Source of the DNA: Clostridiales bacterium | GTDB lineage: Bacteria > Bacillota > Clostridia > Christensenellales > Aristaeellaceae | Reading direction: 5' to 3' | Length of the DNA: 64,000 nt | Assembly (NCBI GenBank): GCA_004555155.1 | Contig: SFJH01000007.1 | Coordinates: forward strand, 6,633-70,632 | In this document: positions 33,907 through 42,683 of the stretch, piece by piece | Layout of the letters: every line of letters starts with the position of its first letter | Position numbering within the stretch: the first letter of the stretch is position 1 | Made by a program: the position numbers and the translations under genes | The notes under the pieces: generated by a model | Seen by the model: the letters and a program-made list of their open reading frames with translations, nothing else | What the model was told of the DNA's origin: nothing | Databases searched by the model: none

Positions 33907-36186
33907 TCATTCCTCCACCTTGATGATCGGGGCGACGCTCGCGGAGAACGTGCGCACGCCGCGCTCGCCGAAGTCCACCTTCACGCGCTGATCGGCGCCC
34001 TCGCCGGTGACCTCCACGACGGATCCGCGGCCGAAGGAGCGATGGATCACCCGGTCGCCCGCCCTGAACAGCGCGATGGGCTTCACATTTCGCGCCTGGG
34101 AGCCCACAAAGCTGCCGCTGAAGCCCTTCTGCAGCCCGGGAATGCCCATGGCCCGGCCCGTCGCCGCACCCTGACGCGCCGCGCCGGCGCCCCGGCCGCT
34201 GTAATACTGGGGCTGTGCGCCGCCGCGGGCGGCGGAGGGCGGCGGCACGCGGCGCTGCTCGCCGGACTGGGTGCCGTCGGTGATCAGCCGCGCGGGGATC
34301 TCGGAGACGAACCGGGAGATCGGGTTGGCGGATCGGGCATTGTACAGCATGCGGGTGCGCGCGTGGCTCAAAAACAGCCGCTTCTTCGCGCGGGTGATGC
34401 CCACGTAGGCCAGACGGCGCTCCTCCTCCAGAAGATCGTCGTCGTACATGGCGCGGCTCAGCGGGAAGATGCTCTCCTCCATGCCGGGCATGAACACCTG
34501 GTCGAACTCCAGGCCCTTGGCGGAATGCAGCGTCATCAGCGTAACGCTGCCGCCGTGCTCGTTTAAGTTGTCCGTATCGGCCACCAGGGCGACGTTTTCC
34601 AGAAAGTCGGTCAGCGTGCCCTCGGGGTTCAGCTTCTCATATTCGGTCACAGCGCCCTGAAGCTCGCGGATGTTCTCGATGCGGGCCTGGTTCTCCTCGG
34701 TTTTGGAGGCCTCCAGCGCCCGGACATAGCCGGTTTTGTCGATCAGCGCCTCCAGGAAGTCCGAGGGCTTCTTTTCATACATGATCTCCGTCAGGTCGAT
34801 CATCAATTCGGAAAACTCGCCCACGGGCCTGCGGGCGCGGGCGGAGAGTCCGGCGCTGTCATAGTCCAGCACTGCGGACATCAGCGACATGCCGCTGTCC
34901 TCCGCGTAGACCATCAGCGCCTCCACCGCCGCATCGCCGATGCCGCGCTTGGGCTCGTTGATGATGCGCCGGAGGGACACGTCGTCGTCGGGGTTGACCA
35001 GCGCGCGCATGTAGGCGATCAGGTCCTTGACCTCCTTGCGCTCGTAGAACTTCTGTCCGCCGTACACGCGATAGGGCGTGCCGCCGCGCACGAACGCCTC
35101 TTCAAGCACGCGGGACTGGGCGTTGGTGCGATAGAGCACCGCGATGTCGCCGGCGCGGCAGCCGTTCTGCATCAGCTTGCGGGTCATGCGCTGGATGAAG
35201 GCCGCCTCGTCGCGCTCGTCCAGCGCGTGATACAGCGCGATGCGCTCGCCCTCGCCGGATTCGGTCCACAGCGCCTTCTCCTTGCGGCCCTTGTTGTGGG
35301 CGATCACCTGGTTGGCGGCGTCGAGGATGTTGCCGGTGGAGCGGTAGTTCTGCTCCAGCTTGATGCTCTTCGCGTCCGGGAAGTCCTTTTCGAAGTCCAG
35401 GATGTTGCGAATGTCCGCGCCGCGCCAGCCGTAGATGGACTGGTCGTCGTCGCCCACCACGCACAGATTGCGCTTCTTGCCCGCCAGCAGGCGCACCAGC
35501 TCGTACTGGGCGGCGTTGGTGTCCTGATACTCATCCACCAGGATATAGTCGAAGCGGCTCTGATAGTACTCCAGCACCGGCGGATTCTGCACCAGCAGCT
35601 CCAGCGTCTTCACCAGCAGATCGTCGAAGTCCAGCGCGTTGTTGCCCTTCAGCGTCTTTTCATATTCCTTGTAGACCTCGCAGTACCTGCGGTTGCGCAC
35701 GTCGGGGCCGGCGTCCCTGAGCCACTCCTCCGGCGTGAGCATGCGGTTCTTCGCATCGGAGATCACCGCGCGCACGGCCTTGGGCGGATACTCCTTGTCG
35801 CTGAGGTTCATCTGCTTGAGGATCGCCTTGATCACGGACATGGTGTCGTCCGTGTCGTAGATGGCGAACTGGCGCTTGTAGCCCAGCTTTTCGATGTCGC
35901 GGCGCAGGATGCGGGCGCAGCAGGCGTGGAACGTGGAGATCCACGCCTCGCTGCCGGCCTCGCCGGTGAGCTGCTCCACGCGCTCGGCCATCTCCCGGGC
36001 GGCCTTGTTGGTGAACGTGATGGCCAGAATCTTCCACGCCGGCACGCCCTTCTCCATCAGGTACGCCACGCGATAGGTCAGCACGCGGGTCTTTCCGCTG
36101 CCCGCGCCCGCCAAAACAAGCAGCGGCCCGTCCGTGTTTTCCACGGCGGCTCGCTGCTGAGGGTTCAATGCATTCAAATCGATCAT
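33907..36186 (-). CDS. pcrA: ATP-dependent DNA helicase PcrA/UvrD
   Basis: A 759-residue SF1A helicase for repair and plasmid replication. Walker A LAGAGSGKTRVLTYRV at residue 28, VDEYQDTNAAQYEL (Walker B), GDDDQSIYGWRGA, EQNYRST, and VTLMTLHSAKGLEFDQVF are all present. The tail (640-759) is Pro/Arg/Gly rich, then a Tudor-like end (GDRVIHRSFGRGSVVEVTGEG) that in Bacillus PcrA binds RNA polymerase. The ATG at 36186 overlaps the yerC stop by 4 bases (ATGA). Confidence 0.97.
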   Translation of the reverse strand: MIDLNALNPQQRAAVENTDGPLLVLAGAGSGKTRVLTYRVAYLMEKGVPAWKILAITFTNKAAREMAERVEQLTGEAGSEAWISTFHACCARILRRDIEKLGYKRQFAIYDTDDTMSVIKAILKQMNLSDKEYPPKAVRAVISDAKNRMLTPEEWLRDAGPDVRNRRYCEVYKEYEKTLKGNNALDFDDLLVKTLELLVQNPPVLEYYQSRFDYILVDEYQDTNAAQYELVRLLAGKKRNLCVVGDDDQSIYGWRGADIRNILDFEKDFPDAKSIKLEQNYRSTGNILDAANQVIAHNKGRKEKALWTESGEGERIALYHALDERDEAAFIQRMTRKLMQNGCRAGDIAVLYRTNAQSRVLEEAFVRGGTPYRVYGGQKFYERKEVKDLIAYMRALVNPDDDVSLRRIINEPKRGIGDAAVEALMVYAEDSGMSLMSAVLDYDSAGLSARARRPVGEFSELMIDLTEIMYEKKPSDFLEALIDKTGYVRALEASKTEENQARIENIRELQGAVTEYEKLNPEGTLTDFLENVALVADTDNLNEHGGSVTLMTLHSAKGLEFDQVFMPGMEESIFPLSRAMYDDDLLEEERRLAYVGITRAKKRLFLSHARTRMLYNARSANPISRFVSEIPARLITDGTQSGEQRRVPPPSAARGGAQPQYYSGRGAGAARQGAATGRAMGIPGLQKGFSGSFVGSQARNVKPIALFRAGDRVIHRSFGRGSVVEVTGEGADQRVKVDFGERGVRTFSASVAPIIKVEE

Positions 36187-36488
36187 TCGTCCGTGTCCTC
36201 TTTGCTCAGTTTCTCGAGCACGCGCTGATACCCGCCCGCGCCGTAGTTCAGCGCCCGGTTCACGCGGCCGATGGTGGCGGTGGATACGCCGGTCTTTTCA
36301 ACGATTTCCGTATAGGTGGCCTTGCGGCTCAGCAGCTGGGCAACCTCCAGGCGCTGCGCCAGATCCTGCACCTCGCGGATGGTAAACAGGTCCTCGAACA
36401 GGCGATAGCAGTCCTCCTCGCTCTCCAGCGACAAAAACGCCTGCGCCAGCATGTCCGCCCGCTCGCTCTTCAGTCTGGAAGAAAACAT
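36183..36488 (-). CDS. yerC: YerC/TrpR-like DNA-binding protein
   Basis: A 101-residue all-helical protein of the YerC/YecD group, related to TrpR. The helix-turn-helix is RKATYTEIVEKTGVSTATIGRV (written here as two helices around residues 52-75), preceded by the conserved LFTIREVQDLAQRLEVA. The regulated genes are not known to me. The ATG at 36488 has GAGAGG upstream and a strong promoter 40 bases before it. First gene of the pcrA-ligA operon. Confidence 0.92.
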   Translation of the reverse strand: MFSSRLKSERADMLAQAFLSLESEEDCYRLFEDLFTIREVQDLAQRLEVAQLLSRKATYTEIVEKTGVSTATIGRVNRALNYGAGGYQRVLEKLSKEDTDE

Positions 36489-36527
36489 GGCTTGCCTCTC
36501 ACTTTCGCATAATAATATGTTGATTCA

Positions 36528-36556
36528 ATTATACATCATGCGGGCAGTTCGGTCAA
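36528..36556 (-). promoter_or_regulatory. Promoter of yerC-pcrA-ligA
   Basis: Minus-strand TTGACC (36551-36556), a 17-base spacer and TATAAT (36528-36533). The -35 overlaps the stop codon of the upstream gene. Confidence 0.82.
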
Positions 36557-37128
36557 GCACCGCTTTTCCCCGAAGCGCGGCACTTTTCGCAGTCCTCCCA
36601 GCCCAGCGCTTCGGCGGCCTCCTCCGTGATCATCCGGGCCGCATCCATGCCGCTGCACGCGGGCTTGTCATGCAGCTTGCTGCCGCCGTGGATCGGCTGC
36701 CAGAGCATGTTCCCCGCATCCTCCGCCGCGCAGACGCAGAACGCGTCGCGCTGACCGCCGTGCAGGCGCAGCACCCGGCTTCCGTCGAGCTCCGTTTCGG
36801 AATCCTCCGCCATCTCCGCGATCTGCTCCAGCGCTTCGCCGTCCAGGACGCCCAGCGCGTCCAGCGCCATCCACACCGCGTCCGGCGCGTCTCCGCAGGG
36901 AAACTCCGCCGTCAGCGCGGCGACGCGCCCGTCCTCCAGGCAGACGCCGATCGTCACGCCCTCCTCCGGCTCGAGCACCCACAGAAGCTCCGCACCGTCC
37001 TGCGACCAGACCTCGTCCGTGAAGTCCGACAGCGCTTTCACATAGTCGTCAAACGGGATCATGCCCTCGGCCAGCGCGCTGCCGCACAGCATGAGCGCCG
37101 CCAGGAGCACCGCAAACAGTCTTCTCAT
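36553..37128 (-). CDS. Secreted protein with C-terminal His/Cys zinc motif
   Basis: A 191-residue protein of unknown function. Residues 1-21 are a signal peptide (MRRLFAVLLAALMLCGSALA). The middle is acidic, with two Cys (GVCLEDGR, EFPCGDAP). The end (about 145-187) reads GGSKLHDKPACSGM, then EEAAEALGWEDCEKC, matching the H-x4-C ... C-x2-C pattern seen at the C-terminus of many clostridial secreted proteins and resembling Ada-type zinc sites. The ATG at 37128 follows GGGGGAGAGAAT. It lies 43 bases after a deformylase-like gene; the shared context suggests an operon but no function. Confidence 0.75.
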   Translation of the reverse strand: MRRLFAVLLAALMLCGSALAEGMIPFDDYVKALSDFTDEVWSQDGAELLWVLEPEEGVTIGVCLEDGRVAALTAEFPCGDAPDAVWMALDALGVLDGEALEQIAEMAEDSETELDGSRVLRLHGGQRDAFCVCAAEDAGNMLWQPIHGGSKLHDKPACSGMDAARMITEEAAEALGWEDCEKCRASGKSGA

Positions 37129-37171
37129 ATTCTCTCCCCCTGCCCTTCGCCGCGTTCGGCCGAAGCCGGGC

Positions 37172-37582
37172 TCAGATCAGAATTCCCTCAAAGTGATCCA
37201 TCTCGTGCTGGATGATCTGCGCGGTAAAATCGCGGAACGTCTGGCAGCGCTTCTGAAACTGCAGATCCAGATATTCCACCTCAATGACGCGATAGCGGGT
37301 CGCCCTGCGCTGGCCCGGCAGCGACAGGCAGCCCTCCTCGGCCTCATAGGGGCCGGACCGCTTCTTCACCACGGGATTGATCATCGCCACTGGCAGCGGC
37401 CCCGCGCTGAACACCAGAATCCGCTTGTGCACGCCGATCATGTTCGCCGCCATGCCCACGCAGCGATCCGCATTCGCGCGCAGCGTGTCCATCAGGTCGA
37501 TCGCCGTCGGCAGGTCGGCCTTCGTGGCCTCTGCGGACGGCACGGCCAGCGCCAGCGGATCCCGGACGATGGGACGCACCAT
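37172..37582 (-). CDS. Divergent peptide deformylase paralogue
   Basis: A 136-residue deformylase-fold protein. Metal-site motifs are kept: EEGCLSLPG and QHEMDHFEGI. Motif 1 is GMAANMIGV in place of GLAAPQ-V-G, so the Gln that helps polarise the formyl carbonyl is replaced by Met and the Pro by Asn. This form could have changed substrate or no deformylase activity. It is shorter than the tandem pair at 25.5-26.5 kb. The ATG at 37582 overlaps the beta-helix gene stop (TGATG). Third deformylase homologue in the window. Confidence 0.85.
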   Translation of the reverse strand: MVRPIVRDPLALAVPSAEATKADLPTAIDLMDTLRANADRCVGMAANMIGVHKRILVFSAGPLPVAMINPVVKKRSGPYEAEEGCLSLPGQRRATRYRVIEVEYLDLQFQKRCQTFRDFTAQIIQHEMDHFEGILI

Positions 37583-38811
37583 CAGCGGTCTCCCCCGTTC
37601 TCCAGCGACGGGCCGAACCCGTCCGCGCCGCCCCAGTGCGCTCTGGAGCCGCCGTCTTCGCCCCAGCGGTTTTCGGAAAAGGTGAACTGGCCCTCGGCCT
37701 CCGGGCTGACGATGGAATAGACCGCCGAGCCGTAGGGCGCCGCGCCGAAGGTGTTGCCGCGCACATCGATCCAGCCGCCCTCCGTCGCCCGGGGCATGCG
37801 CCAGATGAACAGGTGATGTCCCATCGGCTGCGGCCAGATCTCGGAGCGGCGCGGCGGCGTCTCATCCTGCATGGCGAAGCCCAGGCCCGCGTCCAGGCAG
37901 ACGTTGTCCGCAAAGGTCACGCCCAGCGGCACCTTGTCCCGCGCTTCATAGGCGGCCATGCCGTATTTTTCAAAGCGGTTGCCGGTCACGCGCAGATTCC
38001 GGTGCAGGCGGCAGTCGTCGCCGGGGCCCTGATGGGTGAAGCAGGAATCGTAGACCTCATAGCAGGCGCAGTCCTCCATGGCGATGTCGCTGCCGCCGTT
38101 CCACAGCTCAAAGGCGTTGCCGAAGCGGATCTTCAGATCGCGATCCCACACCACGCCGCCGATGAAGTCAAAATCGCAGCGCCGCACCTCGACGCCCTTC
38201 GCATCCGTGGCCGCGAAGCCGTGCACGCCGCTGTACCGGAAGGCGAGATCCTCAAACGTCACATACGCCGTGGCCGAGCACATCCGCCGCGCGCCGTACA
38301 ACGCGCATTCGATGTGGCGATAGACCTCGCCGGGATTGCCCTCGGAATACATCGACAGCGCGCCCGGCACGGGCTTGCCCACCGCCCTGCTGTGCAGGCC
38401 GATGCGGGTATCGTGCCACTTGCCCTGGGCGTTCAGGCCGGACTCCTCCCAGGCCAGAATGCCGCAGGACTCGCCACCGTTGAAGATCAGGTTGCCGACC
38501 TCGCTCTCCAGCGGCAGCATGCATTGCCACACGTTGGGCGCAGTCTCCTGCCAGCAGGCCGGATCGGAGGCGTCCGCCGATCCCAGAAACGCGGGCTTCT
38601 CCCCCTCGCCGTACGCGCCGAAGCGGATGGGCGCCTCCTGCGTGCCGTTCGGCGGCAGCAGCGCATCGCGGAACACGCTGCCCCTGCGGAACAGCACCTC
38701 GTCGCCGGGCTGAATGTCAAGCTCCCGCCAGGATGCGGCCGCTGCGTCCGGCGACAGCCCCGAACCGCTGCGTCCTGCCGCGCCCGAATCCACAAAATAT
38801 GTCTTTCCCAT
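37582..38811 (-). CDS. Right-handed parallel beta-helix repeat protein
   Basis: A 409-residue protein with the short Asn/Gly/Asp-punctuated strands of a pectate-lyase-type beta-helix, for example GVEVRRCDFDFIGG, SDIAMEDCACYEVYDSC and LRVTGNRFEKYGMAA. The N-terminus TYFVDSGAAGRSGSGLSP resembles polysaccharide lyase or glycosidase starts. There is no signal peptide, so an intracellular enzyme acting on imported oligosaccharides is plausible, but catalytic residues could not be assigned. The start at 38811 has GGAGGG 4 bases upstream; the ATG at 38829 overlaps it. Coupled to the deformylase-like gene. Confidence 0.72.
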   Translation of the reverse strand: MGKTYFVDSGAAGRSGSGLSPDAAAASWRELDIQPGDEVLFRRGSVFRDALLPPNGTQEAPIRFGAYGEGEKPAFLGSADASDPACWQETAPNVWQCMLPLESEVGNLIFNGGESCGILAWEESGLNAQGKWHDTRIGLHSRAVGKPVPGALSMYSEGNPGEVYRHIECALYGARRMCSATAYVTFEDLAFRYSGVHGFAATDAKGVEVRRCDFDFIGGVVWDRDLKIRFGNAFELWNGGSDIAMEDCACYEVYDSCFTHQGPGDDCRLHRNLRVTGNRFEKYGMAAYEARDKVPLGVTFADNVCLDAGLGFAMQDETPPRRSEIWPQPMGHHLFIWRMPRATEGGWIDVRGNTFGAAPYGSAVYSIVSPEAEGQFTFSENRWGEDGGSRAHWGGADGFGPSLENGGDR

Positions 38812-38843
38812 AATTCCCTCCATGCACATAAAATGTTTCTTCC

Positions 38844-38849
38844 ATTATA
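38844..38849 (-). promoter_or_regulatory. -10 element of the beta-helix operon
   Basis: Minus-strand TATAAT 33 bases before the beta-helix ATG; the -35 region (TTTCTT at 17 bases) is weak and overlaps the pgi terminator U-run. Confidence 0.5.
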
Positions 38850-38867
38850 TCACACCCACCGCGGAAA

Positions 38868-38906
38868 AGAAAGCGGTCCCGTCGGCAAAATGCCGGATCG
38901 GGACCG
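38868..38906 (-). terminator. Terminator of pgi
   Basis: Minus-strand stem CGGTCCCG...CCGGCA with one bulge (38891-38906 with 38874-38887), followed by CTTTCTTTTCC. Confidence 0.8.
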
Positions 38907-38921
38907 GAAAAGCGCAGGCGC

Positions 38922-40328
38922 TTACAGGATGTACTCGGCCTTGCGCTCGGGGCGGTTCTTCATCTCCTCGCGCTTGGCGGTGTGCACCTCGGAGTCGTAG
39001 CCCATCACGGCGTAGGCCGCCAGCTTGGACTCCTCGACGCCGGGCTGGTTGAAGGTGTTGATGTTCAGCAGGGCGCCGGCGTAGGCGGTGACCAGCTCGA
39101 AGAAGTACAGCAGCTGGCCGATGGTGTTGGCGTTCACCTCGGGCAGGGAGATGATCTGGCACATGCGCTGGGCCTTGAACAGCGCGTACTCGGTGCCCTG
39201 GCGCTCGGACTCGATGAGCTGGTTGTGGCTCTTGCCGCCCAGGAAGGCGATGGTGGGGATGTCGTCGCAGCCGTGGGGGATGGGCGTGGTGGCGCGGAAG
39301 GCGTCCACCTTCAGGAAGGTGATCACCTTGTCGAACGGGCCCTCGGTGTACAGCTGCAGCTGGGAGTGCTGGTCGGTGACGCCCAGGGTCTTGATGGGGG
39401 TCTGGCCGACGTTGCAGGGCTTGCCGTCCAGGGTCAGGTTCTTGCCCAGGGACTCGGCCCACAGCTGGGCATACCAGTCGGCCATCAGCTTGAGGGAATC
39501 GGCATAGGGCATCATGACGGACATGTTCGCGCCCTTGTTCATGGCGATGACCATCAGGCCCGCATCCAGCAGCGCGGGGTTGGCGAACACATCGTCGGTC
39601 TTGCAGCGCTCGTCCATCTCCTTCGCGCCGGCCAGCAGGCCGCGGATGTCGATGTTGCAGACCGCGGCAGCGATCAGGCCCACGGGGCACAGCTCGGAGA
39701 AGCGGCCGCCCACGCCGTCGGGGATGTAGAAGGTCTTGAAGCCCTCGCGCTTCGCGATCTTGATCAGGAAGCCCTTCTGCTCGGAGGTGGTGATGATGAT
39801 GTGCTTCTTCCAGTCGTCGCCGCAGGCCGCCTTCAGCGCCTCGGTGACGATCAGGTACTGGCTCATGGTCTCGGCGGTGCCGCCGGACTTGGTGATGACG
39901 TTGAAGCAGGTCTTCTTCAGATCCACGACGTCCATCAGCGCGGCCATGCGCTCGGGATCGATGTTGTCCTCGATGTACAGGCGGGGCGCCTTGCGCTTCT
40001 CGGCGGGCAGCTCGTTGTAGTGCAGGTGGTTCAGCGCGGCCTGAACGGCGGCCGGGCCGAGGGCGCTGCCGCCGATGCCCAGCACCACGAACGCCTCGAA
40101 CTCCTCGCACACCTTGGCCGCAGTGGCCTCGATCTCGGCGACGATCGCGTCCTGGTTGTAGGGCAGGTCCATCCAGCCCTGCATATCCTTGCCGCGGCCG
40201 GCCTCGACGGCGGCATGGGCCTTCTTCATTTCAGGGATCATTGCGTCCAGCTCGGCGCGGGCGATGCCGCGGGGGCCGACGTATTCTGCCATCATCGGAT
40301 TGACATCCAGACGAATCTGATTGCTCAT
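38922..40328 (-). CDS. pgi: Glucose-6-phosphate isomerase
   Basis: A 468-residue glycolytic enzyme. Motifs: VVLGIGGSALGPAAVQAAL, VITKSGGTAETMSQYLI (sugar-phosphate binding), PDGVGGRFSELCPVGL (signature), a C-terminal catalytic Lys in FNQPGVEESKLAAYAVMG and the Glu/His region near SHNQLIESERQGTE. The ATG at 40328 has GGAGG 8 bases upstream. Single gene with its own promoter and terminator. Confidence 0.97.
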   Translation of the reverse strand: MSNQIRLDVNPMMAEYVGPRGIARAELDAMIPEMKKAHAAVEAGRGKDMQGWMDLPYNQDAIVAEIEATAAKVCEEFEAFVVLGIGGSALGPAAVQAALNHLHYNELPAEKRKAPRLYIEDNIDPERMAALMDVVDLKKTCFNVITKSGGTAETMSQYLIVTEALKAACGDDWKKHIIITTSEQKGFLIKIAKREGFKTFYIPDGVGGRFSELCPVGLIAAAVCNIDIRGLLAGAKEMDERCKTDDVFANPALLDAGLMVIAMNKGANMSVMMPYADSLKLMADWYAQLWAESLGKNLTLDGKPCNVGQTPIKTLGVTDQHSQLQLYTEGPFDKVITFLKVDAFRATTPIPHGCDDIPTIAFLGGKSHNQLIESERQGTEYALFKAQRMCQIISLPEVNANTIGQLLYFFELVTAYAGALLNINTFNQPGVEESKLAAYAVMGYDSEVHTAKREEMKNRPERKAEYIL

Positions 40329-40363
40329 GACATATGCCTCCAGTTTGTTTTCAGGATATCTTT

Positions 40364-40393
40364 ATTATAATCGACCGACTGTAAATTTTGCAA
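40364..40393 (-). promoter_or_regulatory. Promoter of pgi
   Basis: Minus-strand TTGCAA (40388-40393), an 18-base spacer and TATAAT (40364-40369). Confidence 0.65.
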
Positions 40394-40416
40394 CAGGAAC
40401 TTTCCAACGATTGCAT

Positions 40417-40446
40417 TTGATTTTTGCTTTACATTTATGGGATAAT
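40417..40446 (+). promoter_or_regulatory. Promoter of the DUF3810 gene
   Basis: TTGATT (40417-40422), an 18-base spacer and GATAAT (40441-40446), about 38 bases before the ATG. Confidence 0.6.
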
Positions 40447-40484
40447 GTGCTTGTCCATATACATCTCACCAAAGGAGGTCTTTC

Positions 40485-41492
40485 ATGAACAAGCGCTGGC
40501 TGCGGCCGCCGATTCCCACGCTCGCGCTGATGGCCGCCGGTTCGGCGCTGATGCTGCTGTGCCGCCTGGTTCCGGGCTTCGCCCGCGCCTGGCGCGCGCT
40601 GTTTCTGCGGCCGGTGGCCGGACTGCTCTCCCGGCTGACCGCGCGCGTCCCCTTCCCCATCGCCGAGCCGCTGGCGATCGCGGCGCTCACCTGCCTGGCC
40701 GCAGGACTGATTCTCTCGCTCTGGCGATGCTTTCTGCTGCAAAAAAGCCGGCCGATGCTCCACTACCTCCGCGGTGTGCTGCGCCTGCTGGCGATGCTGC
40801 TGGCGATGTATGCGGCGATGTGGTATCCGGCCTACTGGTGCGGTGAAGCCTACGCGCCCAGGGCGACCACCGCGCAGCTCGAAGCGCTCTGCGAAGCGCT
40901 GATCGACCGGCTGAACGCCGCCCCGGCCGACTTTCCCGGCGCGGAGGCCGCTCTGGCGCTGGCCCTGCGCGCCGCGTCCGCCTATGCCGGACAGGACCTC
41001 CCCGAGGGCGCGGTCAAGGCCGTCCGGTACCCCGAGTGGATGCACGAAATAGACGTGGCCGGGATGTACGCGCCCTGGACGGGCGAGGCGATGGTGGACG
41101 CGGGACTCTCGCCCGCGGCGCTGCCCTTCACCGCCTGCCATGAGCTGATGCACCTGCTGGGCGTGGCCGACGAGGGCGCGGCCAACATCGCCGCCTACGA
41201 GGCCTGCCGGGCTGCGGGCGGCGCGCTGGCGGCCTCCGCCGATCTGTGGGCGCTGCGCTGCGCGATGGCCGAACTCCGGGCGGAGGACGAATCCGCCTGG
41301 CGCGCCTGCACAAGCCGGATGAGCGGCCCGCTGGTGGAGCTCTTCGGCGATATGAACGGCTTCACCCCCGCCTCTCCGCGCCCGGACGGCCCCGCGGACG
41401 CGCTGCTGCGCGCGCTGGGCATCCGGGACTTCCTCCGCGATTACAGCGCGCTGGCCCACCGGCTGGCGATTGACATCGCCGGCGCAAGCTGA
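40485..41492 (+). CDS. DUF3810 family membrane protein, putative metallopeptidase
   Basis: A 335-residue protein. Three hydrophobic segments (about 12-30, 55-80, 95-118) precede a soluble domain with the HExxH zinc motif in ACHELMHLLGVADEGAANIAAY near residue 212; the downstream Glu/Asn could supply the third ligand. This matches DUF3810, a family of predicted zinc proteases with no established substrate. The ATG at 40485 follows AAAGGAGGTC. The promoter of the next gene lies inside its last 25 bases. Confidence 0.82.
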   Translation: MNKRWLRPPIPTLALMAAGSALMLLCRLVPGFARAWRALFLRPVAGLLSRLTARVPFPIAEPLAIAALTCLAAGLILSLWRCFLLQKSRPMLHYLRGVLRLLAMLLAMYAAMWYPAYWCGEAYAPRATTAQLEALCEALIDRLNAAPADFPGAEAALALALRAASAYAGQDLPEGAVKAVRYPEWMHEIDVAGMYAPWTGEAMVDAGLSPAALPFTACHELMHLLGVADEGAANIAAYEACRAAGGALAASADLWALRCAMAELRAEDESAWRACTSRMSGPLVELFGDMNGFTPASPRPDGPADALLRALGIRDFLRDYSALAHRLAIDIAGAS

Positions 41493-41498
41493 TATAAT
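41470..41498 (+). promoter_or_regulatory. Exact-consensus promoter of the hydroxyacid dehydrogenase gene
   Basis: TTGACA (41470-41475), a 17-base spacer and TATAAT (41493-41498). The -35 lies inside the DUF3810 coding sequence. Confidence 0.88.
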
Positions 41499-41534
41499 TC
41501 GACCAGAATCGCAGCTGAACAGGGAGGTCTTTTC

Positions 41535-42494
41535 ATGCCTGAAATCGTCATTCTGGACGGCTATTCCGTCAACCCCGGCGACCTGAGCTGGGACGGCATC
41601 GCGGTCCAGGGCCGCCTGACCGTGTACGACCGCACGCCTGCGGACCAGATCGCACAGCGCATCGGCGCCGCCGAGTGCGTGTTCACCAACAAGTGCCTGA
41701 TCACCGCCGAGGTTCTGGACGCCTGCCCGAATCTGAAGTTCATCGGCGAGCTGGCCACCGGCTACAACAACATCGACATCGCCGCCGCCAGGGAGCGCGG
41801 CGTGTGCGTGTGCAATATTCCCGCCTATTCCACCGACTCCGTGGTGCAGATGACCTTCGCGCTGCTGCTGGAGGCCTGCCACCACGTGGGCGCGCATTCC
41901 GACGCGGTGCACGCGGGCGAATGGACCCGCAGCCCCGACTTCTGCTTCTGGAACTTCCCGCTGATCGAGCTGGCGGGCAAGACGCTGGGCGTGATCGGCT
42001 TCGGCGGCATCGGCCAGGGCGTGGCCAGGGCCGCCCGCGCCTTCGGCATGAACGTGCTGGCCTACGGCCCGCGCTACAAGCCTGAGATGGACGAAAACGG
42101 CTGCAGAGCCGCGACTCTGGATGAGCTGCTGGCCCAGTCCGACGTCATCAGCGTCAACTGCCCGCTGTTCCCGGAAACCCGGGAGATCATCCGCCGGGAG
42201 AACATCGAAAAGATGAAGCCCGGCGTGATCCTGGTGAACACCTCCCGCGGCGCGATGCTCAACGAGGCCGACGTGCGCGAGGCGCTGGACAGCGGCAGAA
42301 TCGCCTGGCTGTGCGCCGACGTGGCCACCGCGGAGCCCATTCCCGCCGACAGCCCGCTGCTGGGCGCGAAGAACGCCATCCTCACGCCCCACATCGCCTG
42401 GGCCCCGAAGGAGGCCCGCACGCGGCTGATGCGCATCGCCGAGGACAATCTGCGCGCCTATCTGGCCGGCAGCCCGGTCAACCGGGTGAACTGA
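41535..42494 (+). CDS. D-2-hydroxyacid dehydrogenase
   Basis: A 319-residue NAD(P)-dependent dehydrogenase related to glycerate/hydroxypyruvate and phosphoglycerate dehydrogenases. The Rossmann motif is LGVIGFGGIGQGVARAA near residue 150. Catalytic residues appear in NTSRGAML (Arg), the DVATAEP Glu and LTPHIAW (His). ELATGYNNID is the substrate-loop signature. The ATG at 41535 follows GGGAGG. Single gene with an exact-consensus promoter and a terminator. Which 2-keto acid it reduces cannot be told. Confidence 0.9.
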   Translation: MPEIVILDGYSVNPGDLSWDGIAVQGRLTVYDRTPADQIAQRIGAAECVFTNKCLITAEVLDACPNLKFIGELATGYNNIDIAAARERGVCVCNIPAYSTDSVVQMTFALLLEACHHVGAHSDAVHAGEWTRSPDFCFWNFPLIELAGKTLGVIGFGGIGQGVARAARAFGMNVLAYGPRYKPEMDENGCRAATLDELLAQSDVISVNCPLFPETREIIRRENIEKMKPGVILVNTSRGAMLNEADVREALDSGRIAWLCADVATAEPIPADSPLLGAKNAILTPHIAWAPKEARTRLMRIAEDNLRAYLAGSPVNRVN

Positions 42495-42557
42495 CGCGGG
42501 ATCCCGCCTTGCCCATGCCGCCGGATCGCAGGGTTCTGCGGCAGCTTTCGACGGTCT

Positions 42558-42592
42558 GAATCGCCCGAACACGCGCGGGCGATTCTTTTTTC
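42558..42592 (+). terminator. Terminator of the dehydrogenase gene
   Basis: 10-bp stem GAATCGCCCG/CGGGCGATTC (42558-42567, 42576-42585) followed by TTTTTT. Confidence 0.9.
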
Positions 42593-42615
42593 GTCAACAT
42601 TTTGCCCGCCACTGA

Positions 42616-42644
42616 TTGATGTTTCCCTCAATTCAAGGTATAAT
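42616..42644 (+). promoter_or_regulatory. Promoter of the ROK kinase-GH42 operon
   Basis: TTGATG (42616-42621), a 17-base spacer and TATAAT (42639-42644), 40 bases before the ATG. Confidence 0.75.
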
Positions 42645-42683
42645 AGAATACAAATTCATTTGGAAGTATGGGAGGATTTCTGA

